DNA from: Alphaproteobacteria bacterium
GTDB taxonomy: Bacteria > Pseudomonadota > Alphaproteobacteria > Rickettsiales > JADKJE01
NCBI GenBank assembly: GCA_016722515.1
Contig: JADKJE010000003.1
Span: 1-64,000 of the forward strand
Direction of reading: 5' to 3'
Length of the DNA stretch: 64,000 bases
The notes beneath the pieces are model-generated. The model ran no database searches. It was not told the origin of the DNA and saw nothing but the letters and a program-made list of their open reading frames with translations. Each line of letters starts with the position of its first letter. Position 1 is the first letter of the stretch. The translations under genes were made by a program, and so were the position numbers. Positions 44,739 through 53,802 of the stretch are shown here, one piece after another.

Positions 44739-45314
44739 ATGCAACATACGTCATGGAAAGAATGGTTCCCTGGCCTGGATAATGGTCATTTAACCCTTAA
44801 ACAGGTGAGGGATACGCTGCCGGCTAATCAACCAGAAGACATTCACTGGCTAGTGAGGTTGTTTGAAAATCCGGCATCGAAAATTTCATTTCGCGGGGCG
44901 GTATCGCTGCGTCGCCATGATTTTATCCATATTCTCCTAGGGCGCGGATTATTGTCGGAAGACGAAGCCTTTGTGATTGGCTATACCATGGGCACGGTTC
45001 CTGGCGTGACCAACCTTGAGCGGATACTCTATAAATGGGTAGCACGTTATATCTACCCAAAACCCTATAAAATGTCCAAAGATGATCTTGTCGCCTATGA
45101 CCTTGGCTTTACAGAAGGAAAAGCCTCACCGGTGAAAGCCATTTATAAGGTGCATTTTGCTCCGCTTGAGCCATTAACATTAGCGCAGGTGCGCCAACAA
45201 CTAGGGATCGACACAAACCGATTGCGCCAAGCGTTTGCTAAAGAAAAAATAGCATTGCCTAACACAAAAGCAAGCGGCCGCCTACCAGCGCAATTCCATA
45301 TTCCTCCTACTTAG
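44739..45314 (+). CDS. Coq4-like protein with HDxxHx11E metal motif
   Basis: 191-residue soluble protein. Residues about 60-80 contain HDFIH followed after 11 residues by Glu (ILLGRGLLSED-E), which is the HDxxHx11E zinc/iron motif of COQ4, the ubiquinone-biosynthesis protein that acts on ring carbon 1. GRGLLSEDEAFVIGYTMG continues as in that family. It is shorter than typical Coq4. It overlaps trpD tail-to-tail by 4 bases. The motif is seen directly; the function in quinone synthesis is inferred. Confidence 0.65.
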   Translation: MQHTSWKEWFPGLDNGHLTLKQVRDTLPANQPEDIHWLVRLFENPASKISFRGAVSLRRHDFIHILLGRGLLSEDEAFVIGYTMGTVPGVTNLERILYKWVARYIYPKPYKMSKDDLVAYDLGFTEGKASPVKAIYKVHFAPLEPLTLAQVRQQLGIDTNRLRQAFAKEKIALPNTKASGRLPAQFHIPPT

Positions 45315-46345
45315 CTATGCGCCTCGTGCGTACAAGAAATCAGGGATTGAAGGGTATATAACGCCTTACCTGTGATAATGGCGTCCTGGGCCAAGACAAC
45401 CCCTTCCGTTAAATCACCGACCTTACCGGCAACCAATAGTGCCGCCGCACTATTGAAAAGGACGATATCGCGGTAAGGTGAGCTGGCGCCTTTAAGCAGC
45501 GCAAGCATGGCTTTGGCATTATCATGGGCAGAGCCACCTAAAATCGAATCCAGAGGAGATGAGGGGAGTCCTGCATCTTCAGGGCTAATGTCAAACGTAC
45601 GGAATTGGCCATTATCTACTTCGCATACGCGGCTTTTGCCAGTAATCGTAAGTTCATCAAGCCCGTATTCTAAGCCACCATATCCATGCACAACCCATGC
45701 ACGTTTACACCCTAAGCGGTCCAGCACATGAGCGATGGGGTCTACCAGGTTGATATCATAAACCCCAAGCACATGATAACTGGTGTTAGCAGGGCTACAT
45801 AAAGGGCCCAGTAAATTAAAGATGGTACGAAAGCCAAGTTCCAAACGGATCGGGCCGATATGTCGCAACGCCTGATGAAATTGCGGCGCGTAGAGGAAAC
45901 ATAAATGATGGGTATTCAGGCAATCCTGCATGATGGCAGGAGAGGCTTCGATGTTGATTCCTAATTCTTTAAGGACATCGGCCGAGCCAGAACGTGAGGA
46001 TACCGCTTTGTTACCATGTTTGGCCACCGGTACCCCACAGGCGGCAACCACGATCGCAACTGCAGTGGAAATATTCAATGTGCCAGCCTGATCGCCGCCA
46101 GTACCGCAGGTGTCGATAGTACCAGTAGGCGCCATAATCGTTGCCGAACGGGCACGCAGGCTTCTGGCGGCACCAGTGATTTCGTCAATGGTTTCACCTT
46201 TCATGGTAAGGGCGGTGATAAAGGAAGCAATTTGCGCGGGTGTAGCGCCGCCGCTCATTATAATTTGAAAAGCACGTGCGGCTTCGCCTTCGCTGAGATG
46301 GTGTTTCGTAACGATTTTCTTGATGTAGGTTTGAATTTCATTCAT
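45311..46345 (-). CDS. trpD: anthranilate phosphoribosyltransferase
   Basis: 344-residue TrpD, second step of tryptophan synthesis. Motifs: DTCGTGGDQAGTLNIST (PRPP/pyrophosphate loop), KHGNKAVSSRSGSADVLKEL and LGPLCSPAN. ATG overlaps the trpG stop by 4 bases. Confidence 0.95.
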   Translation of the reverse strand: MNEIQTYIKKIVTKHHLSEGEAARAFQIIMSGGATPAQIASFITALTMKGETIDEITGAARSLRARSATIMAPTGTIDTCGTGGDQAGTLNISTAVAIVVAACGVPVAKHGNKAVSSRSGSADVLKELGINIEASPAIMQDCLNTHHLCFLYAPQFHQALRHIGPIRLELGFRTIFNLLGPLCSPANTSYHVLGVYDINLVDPIAHVLDRLGCKRAWVVHGYGGLEYGLDELTITGKSRVCEVDNGQFRTFDISPEDAGLPSSPLDSILGGSAHDNAKAMLALLKGASSPYRDIVLFNSAAALLVAGKVGDLTEGVVLAQDAIITGKALYTLQSLISCTHEAHS

Positions 46346-46917
46346 GCTGCTTTCACCAGGTTCAAAAAATTACGCAGCAATTCATGTCCATATTCGGAAG
46401 CGATGCTTTCGGGATGAAATTGCACGCCATAGACAGGCAGCGTTTTATGCGCCAGTGCCATGATGATACCATCGTCATCTTCTGCGGTAATGCTCAAGCA
46501 ATCAGGAAGTGATGCACGGTCGACAATCAGCGAATGGTACCGGGTGACATTAAAAGTTGCCGGAAGCCCTTCAAACAGATCGGTGCCCTTATTGGAAATG
46601 GTGGTTACCTTGCCGTGCATAGGTTGCGGTGCGCGGATAACATGGCCGCCAAAGGCCTGACCAATCGATTGATGCCCCAGGCACACGCCAAGAATGGGGA
46701 GTTTACCAACGGCTGCTTTGATAAGGTCAAGACACACCCCTGCTTCATTGGGGGTGCATGGCCCGGGCGATAAAACGATGGCCTCGTAATGGCGTGATAA
46801 TAATTCATGGGTAGAAAGCACATCATTACGGACAACATCAACGTCAGCACCTAATTCACCTAAATAATGAAGGAGGTTATAAGTAAAGCTGTCATAATTA
46901 TCGATCAACAATAACAT
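46342..46917 (-). CDS. trpG: anthranilate synthase glutamine amidotransferase subunit
   Basis: 191-residue class I amidotransferase: nucleophile in ILGVCLGHQSIGQAFGG, His-Glu in VQFHPES, N-terminal IDNYDSFTYNL. It may also serve as PabA for folate. Five bases after trpE. Confidence 0.94.
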   Translation of the reverse strand: MLLLIDNYDSFTYNLLHYLGELGADVDVVRNDVLSTHELLSRHYEAIVLSPGPCTPNEAGVCLDLIKAAVGKLPILGVCLGHQSIGQAFGGHVIRAPQPMHGKVTTISNKGTDLFEGLPATFNVTRYHSLIVDRASLPDCLSITAEDDDGIIMALAHKTLPVYGVQFHPESIASEYGHELLRNFLNLVKAA

Positions 46918-46922
46918 AGGGG

Positions 46923-48446
46923 TTACGACTTTTCTTGAGTAACAAAACGTGGGGTAAGGCAGGCGGCGCGCATCAATGCTTTGGCTTTATTGCAGCTTTC
47001 CTGATATTCACCTTCAGGGGTGCTGTCGGCCACAATACCACCACCGGATTGAATGGTCAAAACGCCATCCTTCACCAGTGCAGTGCGCAGGGCAATACAG
47101 GTATCCATATCGCCGGTTACCGAAAAATATCCAACACAGCCAGCATAAAAACTGCGGCGTTGTGATTCGAGCTCATCAATAATTTCCATCGCACGTATTT
47201 TGGGAGCTCCCGAAACCGTTCCGACTGGAAATCCGGCCATTAACGCATCAATGGCATCTTTATCAGGACGTAGGGTCCCATGAACATTGGAAACAATATG
47301 CATCACGTGGGAATAACGTTCGACCACCATTTGTTCGGTGACCTCCACGCTGCCAACGGTAGCAACGCGACCCACATCATTACGGCCTAGATCAACCAGC
47401 ATCAAATGTTCGGCCAATTCTTTGGGATCGGATAACAGGTCTTGTTCGTTGGCTTTGTCTTCTGCGTCGGTCAGCCCACGTTTACGTGTACCCGCAATAG
47501 GGCGTACCGTAACCGTATCGCCTTGAAGCTTAACCAGGATTTCCGGGCTTGAACCCACCAGGCTAAATCCGTCCATGTGCATATAAAACAGATAAGGGCT
47601 AGGGTTGAGATGACGTAGCGACCGATACAAAGCAATGGCAGGAAGGGAAAAAGGAGACTGGAACCGCTGCGACAAAACCACCTGGAAGATATCGCCGGCT
47701 ATAATATAGTCTTTCCCTTTCTCAACCATTTGATAATAGGTGTCTTTATCGATGTTGGTTTGAAAATGGAGATCAAGTTCTGGCGCTTCCAGCAAGGAAC
47801 CGGCAATGGGCCGTGCATAACTGAGGCAATCAAGAATCTGTTGAATGCGTTGTTGTGCTTGTTGGTACAGCTGTGCCGTATGGCACGATGCATTTGGCCA
47901 GCTGGCGGTGATAATAAACAGTGCGTCACTTACGGCATCAAATACCAACACCGTTTCAGGGCGGATAAAAATGGATTCTGGAATATCGATCGTATCTGGG
48001 TTTTTATTGGGGATATCCTCGATATAACGAATCATATCATACGTCATAAACCCAAATAAACCCATAGCCATGGGCGGAAGCCCCTGCAAGGATTCCTCAG
48101 CGACATCCATCGCCTTGACCAAGGCTCTAAGAGCGTCAAAAGGATCTTGGTTTTTTTCAAGCAGCGAGGCATAAGCTGAGGCGTTATCGCCAATCAACAG
48201 AGGAGTCCCATGACGTACTTCAAACCGTAATTCGGCACCGAGGGTAATAATCGAATAGCGGCCTCGTTTTTCACCACCTTGAACCGACTCAAACAGGGCG
48301 TGGTAAGGGCTTAGATGTTTTGTTTTTAACATTACGCCAATGGGTGTTTCCGTATCTGCGGGGATTTTAAGCGAAACGCAAACGGGTTTTCCAGCCTCAG
48401 TCAGGGTTTTAAAAACTTCAAAATTAGGAAACATTGGCAGGGTCAT
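46923..48446 (-). CDS. trpE: anthranilate synthase component I
   Basis: 507-residue chorismate-utilising enzyme. Motifs: RPIAGTRKRG, LVDLGRNDVGRVA, AGFPVGTVSGAPKIRAMEII and QSGGGIVADSTPEGEYQE. It lies 11 bases after ppiD. The ppiD-trpE-trpG-trpD order is common in alphaproteobacteria. Confidence 0.95.
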   Translation of the reverse strand: MTLPMFPNFEVFKTLTEAGKPVCVSLKIPADTETPIGVMLKTKHLSPYHALFESVQGGEKRGRYSIITLGAELRFEVRHGTPLLIGDNASAYASLLEKNQDPFDALRALVKAMDVAEESLQGLPPMAMGLFGFMTYDMIRYIEDIPNKNPDTIDIPESIFIRPETVLVFDAVSDALFIITASWPNASCHTAQLYQQAQQRIQQILDCLSYARPIAGSLLEAPELDLHFQTNIDKDTYYQMVEKGKDYIIAGDIFQVVLSQRFQSPFSLPAIALYRSLRHLNPSPYLFYMHMDGFSLVGSSPEILVKLQGDTVTVRPIAGTRKRGLTDAEDKANEQDLLSDPKELAEHLMLVDLGRNDVGRVATVGSVEVTEQMVVERYSHVMHIVSNVHGTLRPDKDAIDALMAGFPVGTVSGAPKIRAMEIIDELESQRRSFYAGCVGYFSVTGDMDTCIALRTALVKDGVLTIQSGGGIVADSTPEGEYQESCNKAKALMRAACLTPRFVTQEKS

Positions 48447-48457
48447 ATAAGCGGTGG

Positions 48458-50329
48458 TTACGAATCATCGTGATTAAGGTTGAGATACACTTTCACAGGA
48501 AATTCCTGACGTAAGCTGTTGATATATTGTTCGTATAATTCATTGCCCAGAAACTTGGACATCGAATGGCGATATTCTTCAAAGCGCGTATCTTGATTAG
48601 GATTGGTCATGCGGTCAATACGGATAAGGCGAACAATATCATACCCTTCATTCTGGTTAGGTAAAACCGAAGACGTGGTGCGTTCAGCAAGGCGGAACAC
48701 CGACTTATCAATATCACTTTCATCGGCACTTGAACGAACGATGGTCTTGGTGTTTATGGTCAATTGGTTGGCTCCTGGCAATAAAGCAAGGTCGGTTCCA
48801 TGAGCCAATGCTTTTTGAATGTCATCCGCTGCTGTTTTCAACAACGAGGCTTTGGTTTGGTTTTTCCACACTTCAATCACTTTGGCTTTGACTTCGTCGA
48901 GGGAACGTTTGCGTTTAGCGGTGATGTCATCAACACGTAAAATGAAACGCTGACTGTTATCTTCACTTTCTAACACAGCAGAATCAACGCCCTTATCCGA
49001 TTCAAAAGCGGTTTTCATAAAAATAGGGCTTTTGGGTAAGCCATCGACCGGATTACCGCTTAGATTTTGCATGCGCTGATCAAGCGGTCCTGCTTTTGAA
49101 ACCGCTAAATTAAACTGTTTGGCAACGGCTTCCAATGAGGCACCACTGGCGAGAGCATCCTGTACGTTATTGGTAAAATCATAAATACCTTCAGACGCTT
49201 TGTTCGATTTTATTTCTTTGCGGATCGCCTCCTTTACTTCCTCAAACGGGGCATAGCCTTCTGGATAAAGTTTAACCGCGCGGACAATATGCCATCCTAA
49301 ATCCGATTGGACTGGTTGGCTATAGCTGCCTTCCTTTAGGGCAAAAGCCTGTTCGGCTATGGCTTTTGGAAGATCACCTTTAGAGACATGATTCAGCCTA
49401 AATGCAGAAATATCTTGATGGGATTCTTCTTTTGCTACTACCGTAAAAGCCTCGCCTTGTTGCAAGCGTGCATAGGCTTTCTGGGCAGCATCCTGATTAG
49501 GGAAGAACATATTATCAATATCGCGCCGCGCATCAATGCGATACTGGGTTTTGTTGTTTTCATAAGCCGTTTTAATGTCGGCATCGCTTACTTCATAGCG
49601 CTCGGCGATGGTTTTATTATCAATGACAATCCAGCTGATGGTGCGATATTCAGGTGCATCAAACTGAGCTTCATGGGCATTATAGAAAGAAACCAGATCG
49701 GTTTCCTTGGGATCGGGTACAGACGTGATATAAGAAGGTGAGAGGGAAACCAGTTGGTAGGTCCGGCTTTCGTGAGAGCGGGTGAAAAGTGTTTTAGAAA
49801 TATCAGCCGGATAAGGTAATTGTCCAAATAGGGAATCGCGCAGTAATTCGATAGATAATTCCTGACGGATATGGTTGAGATAGTCTTTCTCACTGATGCC
49901 TTGATTGGCGAGGAACATCTGGAAGTTGTCTTTTGCAAAATGGCCTTGGTCATCTTGAAAATGGGGGAAAGATTTAAGTGCTGAAACCGCAGAACCCATG
50001 CCGACTTCAACACCCAGTTTAGTAAGGTGCTCTTTTAACAGCGATTGCACGATCATACGTTCAAGCACGATATTTTCCAGACCAAACGCATTCATTTGCT
50101 GTTCGGTAATCTGATTACCAAAACGACGACGGAAATAATCCTGTTCGCGGCGTAATTCTTCCTGGAACGTGCGCATATTGACCGTATTACCGGCTACTTC
50201 AAAGGCGTAATTGACTTTATTGCCACGGAAAACATCATTAATGCCCCAAAGAATGAAACTGCCAGCGAGCACCACCATCAGTACTTTAATAACAAAATGG
50301 TTCGAAAATTGACGTAATGTATGTAGCAT
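48458..50329 (-). CDS. ppiD: periplasmic folding factor PpiD/SurA-type peptidyl-prolyl isomerase
   Basis: 623-residue protein anchored by one N-terminal helix (VIKVLMVVLAGSFILWGI, residues about 13-30). A SurA_N-like chaperone region (to about 240) and a parvulin domain around residues 265-365 (FTVVAKEESHQ, DLGWHIVRAVKLYPEGYAPF) follow, then a helical C-terminus. It helps newly exported outer-membrane proteins fold. Confidence 0.9.
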   Translation of the reverse strand: MLHTLRQFSNHFVIKVLMVVLAGSFILWGINDVFRGNKVNYAFEVAGNTVNMRTFQEELRREQDYFRRRFGNQITEQQMNAFGLENIVLERMIVQSLLKEHLTKLGVEVGMGSAVSALKSFPHFQDDQGHFAKDNFQMFLANQGISEKDYLNHIRQELSIELLRDSLFGQLPYPADISKTLFTRSHESRTYQLVSLSPSYITSVPDPKETDLVSFYNAHEAQFDAPEYRTISWIVIDNKTIAERYEVSDADIKTAYENNKTQYRIDARRDIDNMFFPNQDAAQKAYARLQQGEAFTVVAKEESHQDISAFRLNHVSKGDLPKAIAEQAFALKEGSYSQPVQSDLGWHIVRAVKLYPEGYAPFEEVKEAIRKEIKSNKASEGIYDFTNNVQDALASGASLEAVAKQFNLAVSKAGPLDQRMQNLSGNPVDGLPKSPIFMKTAFESDKGVDSAVLESEDNSQRFILRVDDITAKRKRSLDEVKAKVIEVWKNQTKASLLKTAADDIQKALAHGTDLALLPGANQLTINTKTIVRSSADESDIDKSVFRLAERTTSSVLPNQNEGYDIVRLIRIDRMTNPNQDTRFEEYRHSMSKFLGNELYEQYINSLRQEFPVKVYLNLNHDDS

Positions 50330-50741
50330 AACCCGTGCCCTATTTTGTGATCATATGAGTGTTGCCACGGAGGCTATCATATTCTGGTTGATAATGGTAG
50401 CCAAAACCGTTCATGAAACGACGTACGCGAAATGGCCAATCGGAAAAAGAGCCGTATAAATATCACTGTGTCGGACGTGCAATCCCCGGGTAGCCATGCC
50501 AACCGAAGCCCCAATGTCATAAGTTAAAAACTGGATACGGGTGACTATGACGTAGTTTGTGGGGCATTATTGACCCCAAAAGAGCTCCGTTATTCTTGCC
50601 GTTTTTAAGCAGTGTGAGCCGCAAGTGAATGCTGCTTAAAAAGGGCGGGAATCCAGCACAACACTCGTTGCGCGACTAGCGCAATTCCTAATCCAATTCT
50701 TAACTGAAAGGTATTGACCCGAAGCTCGTAAGGACGAAGGA
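50330..50741. other. 412-base gap without a gene
   Basis: No supported coding frame. It holds the ppiD promoter region on the right of 50330 and the hairpin at 50602-50642; nothing else is recognised. Confidence 0.5.
50602..50642. terminator. bidirectional terminator-like hairpin
   Basis: Perfect 11-base arms TTTTTAAGCAG and CTGCTTAAAAA around 19 bases, with T-runs on both strands. It fits termination of the tRNA-Arg transcript reading left. Confidence 0.65.
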
Positions 50742-50818
50742 TGGCGTGCCCGAAGGGATTCGAACCCCTGACCCACAGCTTAGAAGGCTGTTGCTCTATC
50801 CAACTGAGCTACGGGCAC
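50742..50818 (-). tRNA. tRNA-Arg (TCT)
   Basis: 77 bases with encoded CCA (50742-50744). The acceptor GTGCCCG pairs with CGGGCAC; D arm AGCTCAGTTGGATAGAGC; anticodon loop CCTTCTAAG gives TCT; T arm GGGGTTCGAATCCC. Confidence 0.94.
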
Positions 50819-51006
50819 GCAAAGAACTTGAACCTCTATTTATAACGAATTAGAATCACGAATGCAAGAACCTCGATTGAAATCCACCTTGCAAATAATT
50901 AATGTTGTTGTGAAGGTCACGCAGGATGGCGGGGGATATAAATAGTTCCTGTAACCTGGTTTGGTTAACTTGGTTATAAGTAAACTTATCCTTTAGGAGA
51001 TCTAAC

Positions 51007-51489
51007 ATGTTCAAAAACCGTATCATTTCATCAGTACTTGCTGCTGCTTTATTGTCTTCAACCGCTGGTGTTGCTTTCGCTGCTGATGAAGCTGCTCAAG
51101 CTCCTGCTGCTACCACAGAAGCTGCTGCTCCTGCTGCTACTACAGAAGCTGCTCCTGCTAAAGCTATGAAAGCTCATCGTTCTTCTAGCTCTAAAAAGCG
51201 TGACAGAATTGCTGCTAAATGCGCTAAAAAATTCGGCACTGATCAAGAAAAAGTAAAAAAATGTGTTGAAGCTAAAGGCGATTTCTCTGCAGTAGAAGGT
51301 TCTAACGCTGCTGAAGCTAAAGATGCTGCTAAAGATGCAGCTAAAGAAGCTAAAGTTGAAGCTAATGATGCTGCTAAAGAAGCTAAAGTTGAAGCTAAAG
51401 ATGCTGCTAAAGAAGCTGCTAAAGAAGTTAAAGATGCAGCTGCTGCTACCAAAGCTGATGCTAAAGCGTCTGCTGAAAAGAAAAACTAA
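51007..51489 (+). CDS. secreted Ala/Lys-rich repeat protein (LEA/apolipoprotein-like)
   Basis: 160-residue exported protein. The signal peptide ends near VAFA-ADE (residue 26). A low-complexity Ala/Thr/Pro stretch, a short central part with two cysteines (AAKCAKKFGTD and KKCVEAKG), and then about six 11-residue-like units (DAAKEAKVEA, DAAKEAAKEV) follow, forming a long amphipathic helix like LEA or apolipoprotein repeats. GCT and AAA/GAA codons dominate strongly, which suggests high expression. It has its own AGGAGATC ribosome site and a strong terminator. Function unknown. Confidence 0.75.
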   Translation: MFKNRIISSVLAAALLSSTAGVAFAADEAAQAPAATTEAAAPAATTEAAPAKAMKAHRSSSSKKRDRIAAKCAKKFGTDQEKVKKCVEAKGDFSAVEGSNAAEAKDAAKDAAKEAKVEANDAAKEAKVEAKDAAKEAAKEVKDAAAATKADAKASAEKKN

Positions 51490-51520
51490 TTTATTAGTAT
51501 TCCTTTTTACCTTTAAAAAC

Positions 51521-51561
51521 GTACCGTGCCGGGTTATGCTCGCGCACGGTACTACTTTTTT
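51521..51561 (+). terminator. Rho-independent terminator after the Ala/Lys-rich gene
   Basis: GTACCGTGC and GCACGGTAC, nine perfect pairs, then TACTTTTTT. The following response-regulator ribosome site overlaps its end. Confidence 0.85.
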
Positions 51562-51575
51562 GGGAGGTATGTGTC

Positions 51576-52259
51576 TTGCGAATTTTAGTGATAGAAGATG
51601 ATGAGAGCCATGCTCAATTTATCACCGAAGGTTTAAAACAGGCCGGCCACGTAGTGGATAGAGCTAAAGATGGTATGGATGGGTTGTTTTTGGCAACCGA
51701 AGAAAAATATGATGTGCTGGTCGTGGACCGCATGATTCCAAAATTAGATGGCTTAGCTGTCATCCAAACACTCAGAAGTGCTGGCAATAAAACCCCTGTT
51801 TTGGTATTGAGCTCCTTAAGTAAAGTAGAAGAACGTATTAAAGGTTTACGCGCCGGTGGAGACGACTACCTAGTAAAGCCATTTGAATTTGGTGAGTTAA
51901 TCGCCCGCGTAGAAGCGCTTGCCAGACGAGCAACGCCTGAACAAGCCGAACAAGCGCTACTCAGGATTGGCGAATTAGAAATGAATCTGATCACCCGTGA
52001 AATCAGGCGCAGTGGTCATAAAATAGATTTACAGAATAAAGAATTCAGGCTGCTTGAATTTTTAATGCGCCGGCCCGATCAGGTTGTCACCAGAACCATG
52101 ATGCTAGAAGGGGTTTGGGATTTTCATTTCAGTCCTAACACCAATTTAATTGATGCACAAATGAGCAAACTTCGCCTAAAAGTAGATAAGCCTTTTGCTA
52201 AACCGTTAATTCGAACGGTCAAGGGCGCTGGCTATAAAATCAGTGCGAAAGATGATTAA
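51576..52259 (+). CDS. OmpR/PhoB-family response regulator
   Basis: 227-residue regulator. Receiver at 1-115 with acidic DD near residue 8, phosphoryl Asp in DVLVVDRM (about 51), and KPFEF lysine; winged helix at 130-225 (QNKEFRLLEFLM, IRTVKGAGYKI). The start is a rare TTG at 51576, supported by GGGAGG eight bases upstream; the ATG at 51569 is out of frame. It overlaps the kinase gene by 8 bases. Confidence 0.9.
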   Translation: MRILVIEDDESHAQFITEGLKQAGHVVDRAKDGMDGLFLATEEKYDVLVVDRMIPKLDGLAVIQTLRSAGNKTPVLVLSSLSKVEERIKGLRAGGDDYLVKPFEFGELIARVEALARRATPEQAEQALLRIGELEMNLITREIRRSGHKIDLQNKEFRLLEFLMRRPDQVVTRTMMLEGVWDFHFSPNTNLIDAQMSKLRLKVDKPFAKPLIRTVKGAGYKISAKDD

Positions 52260-53613
52260 AGATTTTTTGAAGACATTTTCGTTTTGGGTTGGGGTGATAC
52301 TTTTTGTGAGTATCAGCACAACCTTGCTTGTTTTAAAAATCTTAGCTTATTATCAATCCGTTGATGCCGCCTATGAGGAAGTAAAACATGTAGCCGAAGC
52401 TCATGTGGCTGAAATTAATCAAGGTATGGAAACCTATGGGCCTGCGTATGTTAAAGAATTGGTTGATGCGATTGTTCGCGAAAATAAAGATAAAAATCTC
52501 TATATGGGGTTTCAAGGCGATGAGGGACGCTCCGGAAATTTTAGTCCCTGGCCAAAATTAAATAAAAAAAACGCCTCAAAATGGCACGAAATTTATTTTC
52601 GTCAGAACAAGGGAGAGCAGCTTCTGCATCTGTATGTTCGCCAATATCATTACCAAGATGGTGAACAATTGCTGATGGGTTATGATTTAAAGGATGTTGA
52701 TTATATCCGCGCTGCGTTTGTTCGAATCCTGGTCGAAAATATTATTTTGTCCTTTATCCTTTCGTTTTTATTGAGCTTATTATTAGTGTGGTTGCTCAAT
52801 CGTTATCTACAGAGGGTGAATGTGTCGTTTGATCATATCATGTTAGGTGATTTGGGATACCGTATGAAAGTGATCAGCCCGATTGACCAGTTTGGAGTAT
52901 TAGCCACTAATTTTAACCGCATGCTGGAATGGATCAATGCCCTGGTGAATACCGCAAAAGATTCTGGAAATGCCCTTGCGCATGATTTGCGTACGCCACT
53001 GAGTCGCCATCGTTTGGAGCTGGTTGCCTTATCGCAAAATTCCCAAATGCCGTCTGAGTTGCGCCAACAGGTGGTTGATGCGATTGAGCGTGTCGATATG
53101 TTGGTAGAAATGTTCGATAATATTCTTACCATTGCCAAAGCAGAATCGCGTTCGGCAACCGAGTTGTTTGAGCGCGTCAATTTAGCGGATATTGTTCGAG
53201 ATATTGTCGATTTTTATGAACCGATGTTTGAAGACAAAAAAGTAACCATTGTTAAAACACTGCCTGATGAAGATATTTCTATCCTCGGTGATGAACAGTT
53301 GTTGCGGCAGGCGGTTATGAATGTGATTGATAATGCGGCCAAATATGTACCCTATAAGGGAACGATTGACATCGTGTTAAGCAAAAATAATCATCAGGTC
53401 ACGCTTGTTATTGTGGATAATGGTCCGGGAATTCCTCCGCATATGATTGATAAAGCCAAAGATCGCTTTTTTAGAGCCGATGAAAGTAGAAACACGAAGG
53501 GCGTTGGGTTAGGATTAAGTTTGGTGAATGCGGTAGCTATGCTGCATCGTGGCGTATTGGAGCTTTCCAATAATGACCCTGGCCTTAAGGTGTGTCTGAC
53601 ACTGAATTGTTAA
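52252..53613 (+). CDS. membrane sensor histidine kinase
   Basis: 453-residue kinase partner of the preceding regulator. Helices near residues 8-30 and 160-185 bound a periplasmic sensor of about 125 residues; then HAMP, the H-box ALAHDLRTPLSRHR, N-box NVIDNAAKYVP and G-boxes DNGPGIPPHM and GVGLGLSLVN. The signal is unknown. ATG 52252 lies inside the regulator's last codons. Confidence 0.9.
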   Translation: MIKDFLKTFSFWVGVILFVSISTTLLVLKILAYYQSVDAAYEEVKHVAEAHVAEINQGMETYGPAYVKELVDAIVRENKDKNLYMGFQGDEGRSGNFSPWPKLNKKNASKWHEIYFRQNKGEQLLHLYVRQYHYQDGEQLLMGYDLKDVDYIRAAFVRILVENIILSFILSFLLSLLLVWLLNRYLQRVNVSFDHIMLGDLGYRMKVISPIDQFGVLATNFNRMLEWINALVNTAKDSGNALAHDLRTPLSRHRLELVALSQNSQMPSELRQQVVDAIERVDMLVEMFDNILTIAKAESRSATELFERVNLADIVRDIVDFYEPMFEDKKVTIVKTLPDEDISILGDEQLLRQAVMNVIDNAAKYVPYKGTIDIVLSKNNHQVTLVIVDNGPGIPPHMIDKAKDRFFRADESRNTKGVGLGLSLVNAVAMLHRGVLELSNNDPGLKVCLTLNC

Positions 53614-53802
53614 AAGGGTAAGTATGTTTGAACATCTGAGACATAACAATAGCCTTCCCACAAACGCCGTCATATACGGACACTAGTGCAGCCCAAGGGG
53701 GAGCTGAGGATAATGGAATTTTAATGGAAATGCCCAAAATGGAGTCAGCCTTATTCATTACAAGGGTGACATGCGTGCTATGGGTAGCAGGGCACAAGAA
53801 AG

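Noticed and set aside
51243..51452. Antisense Ala/Ser-rich frame in the repeat protein gene
   Set aside because: Shadow of the GCT/AAA repeat; no ribosome site.
53614..53802. Small gene between the histidine kinase and recN
   Set aside because: No ribosome site or recognisable protein in any frame.
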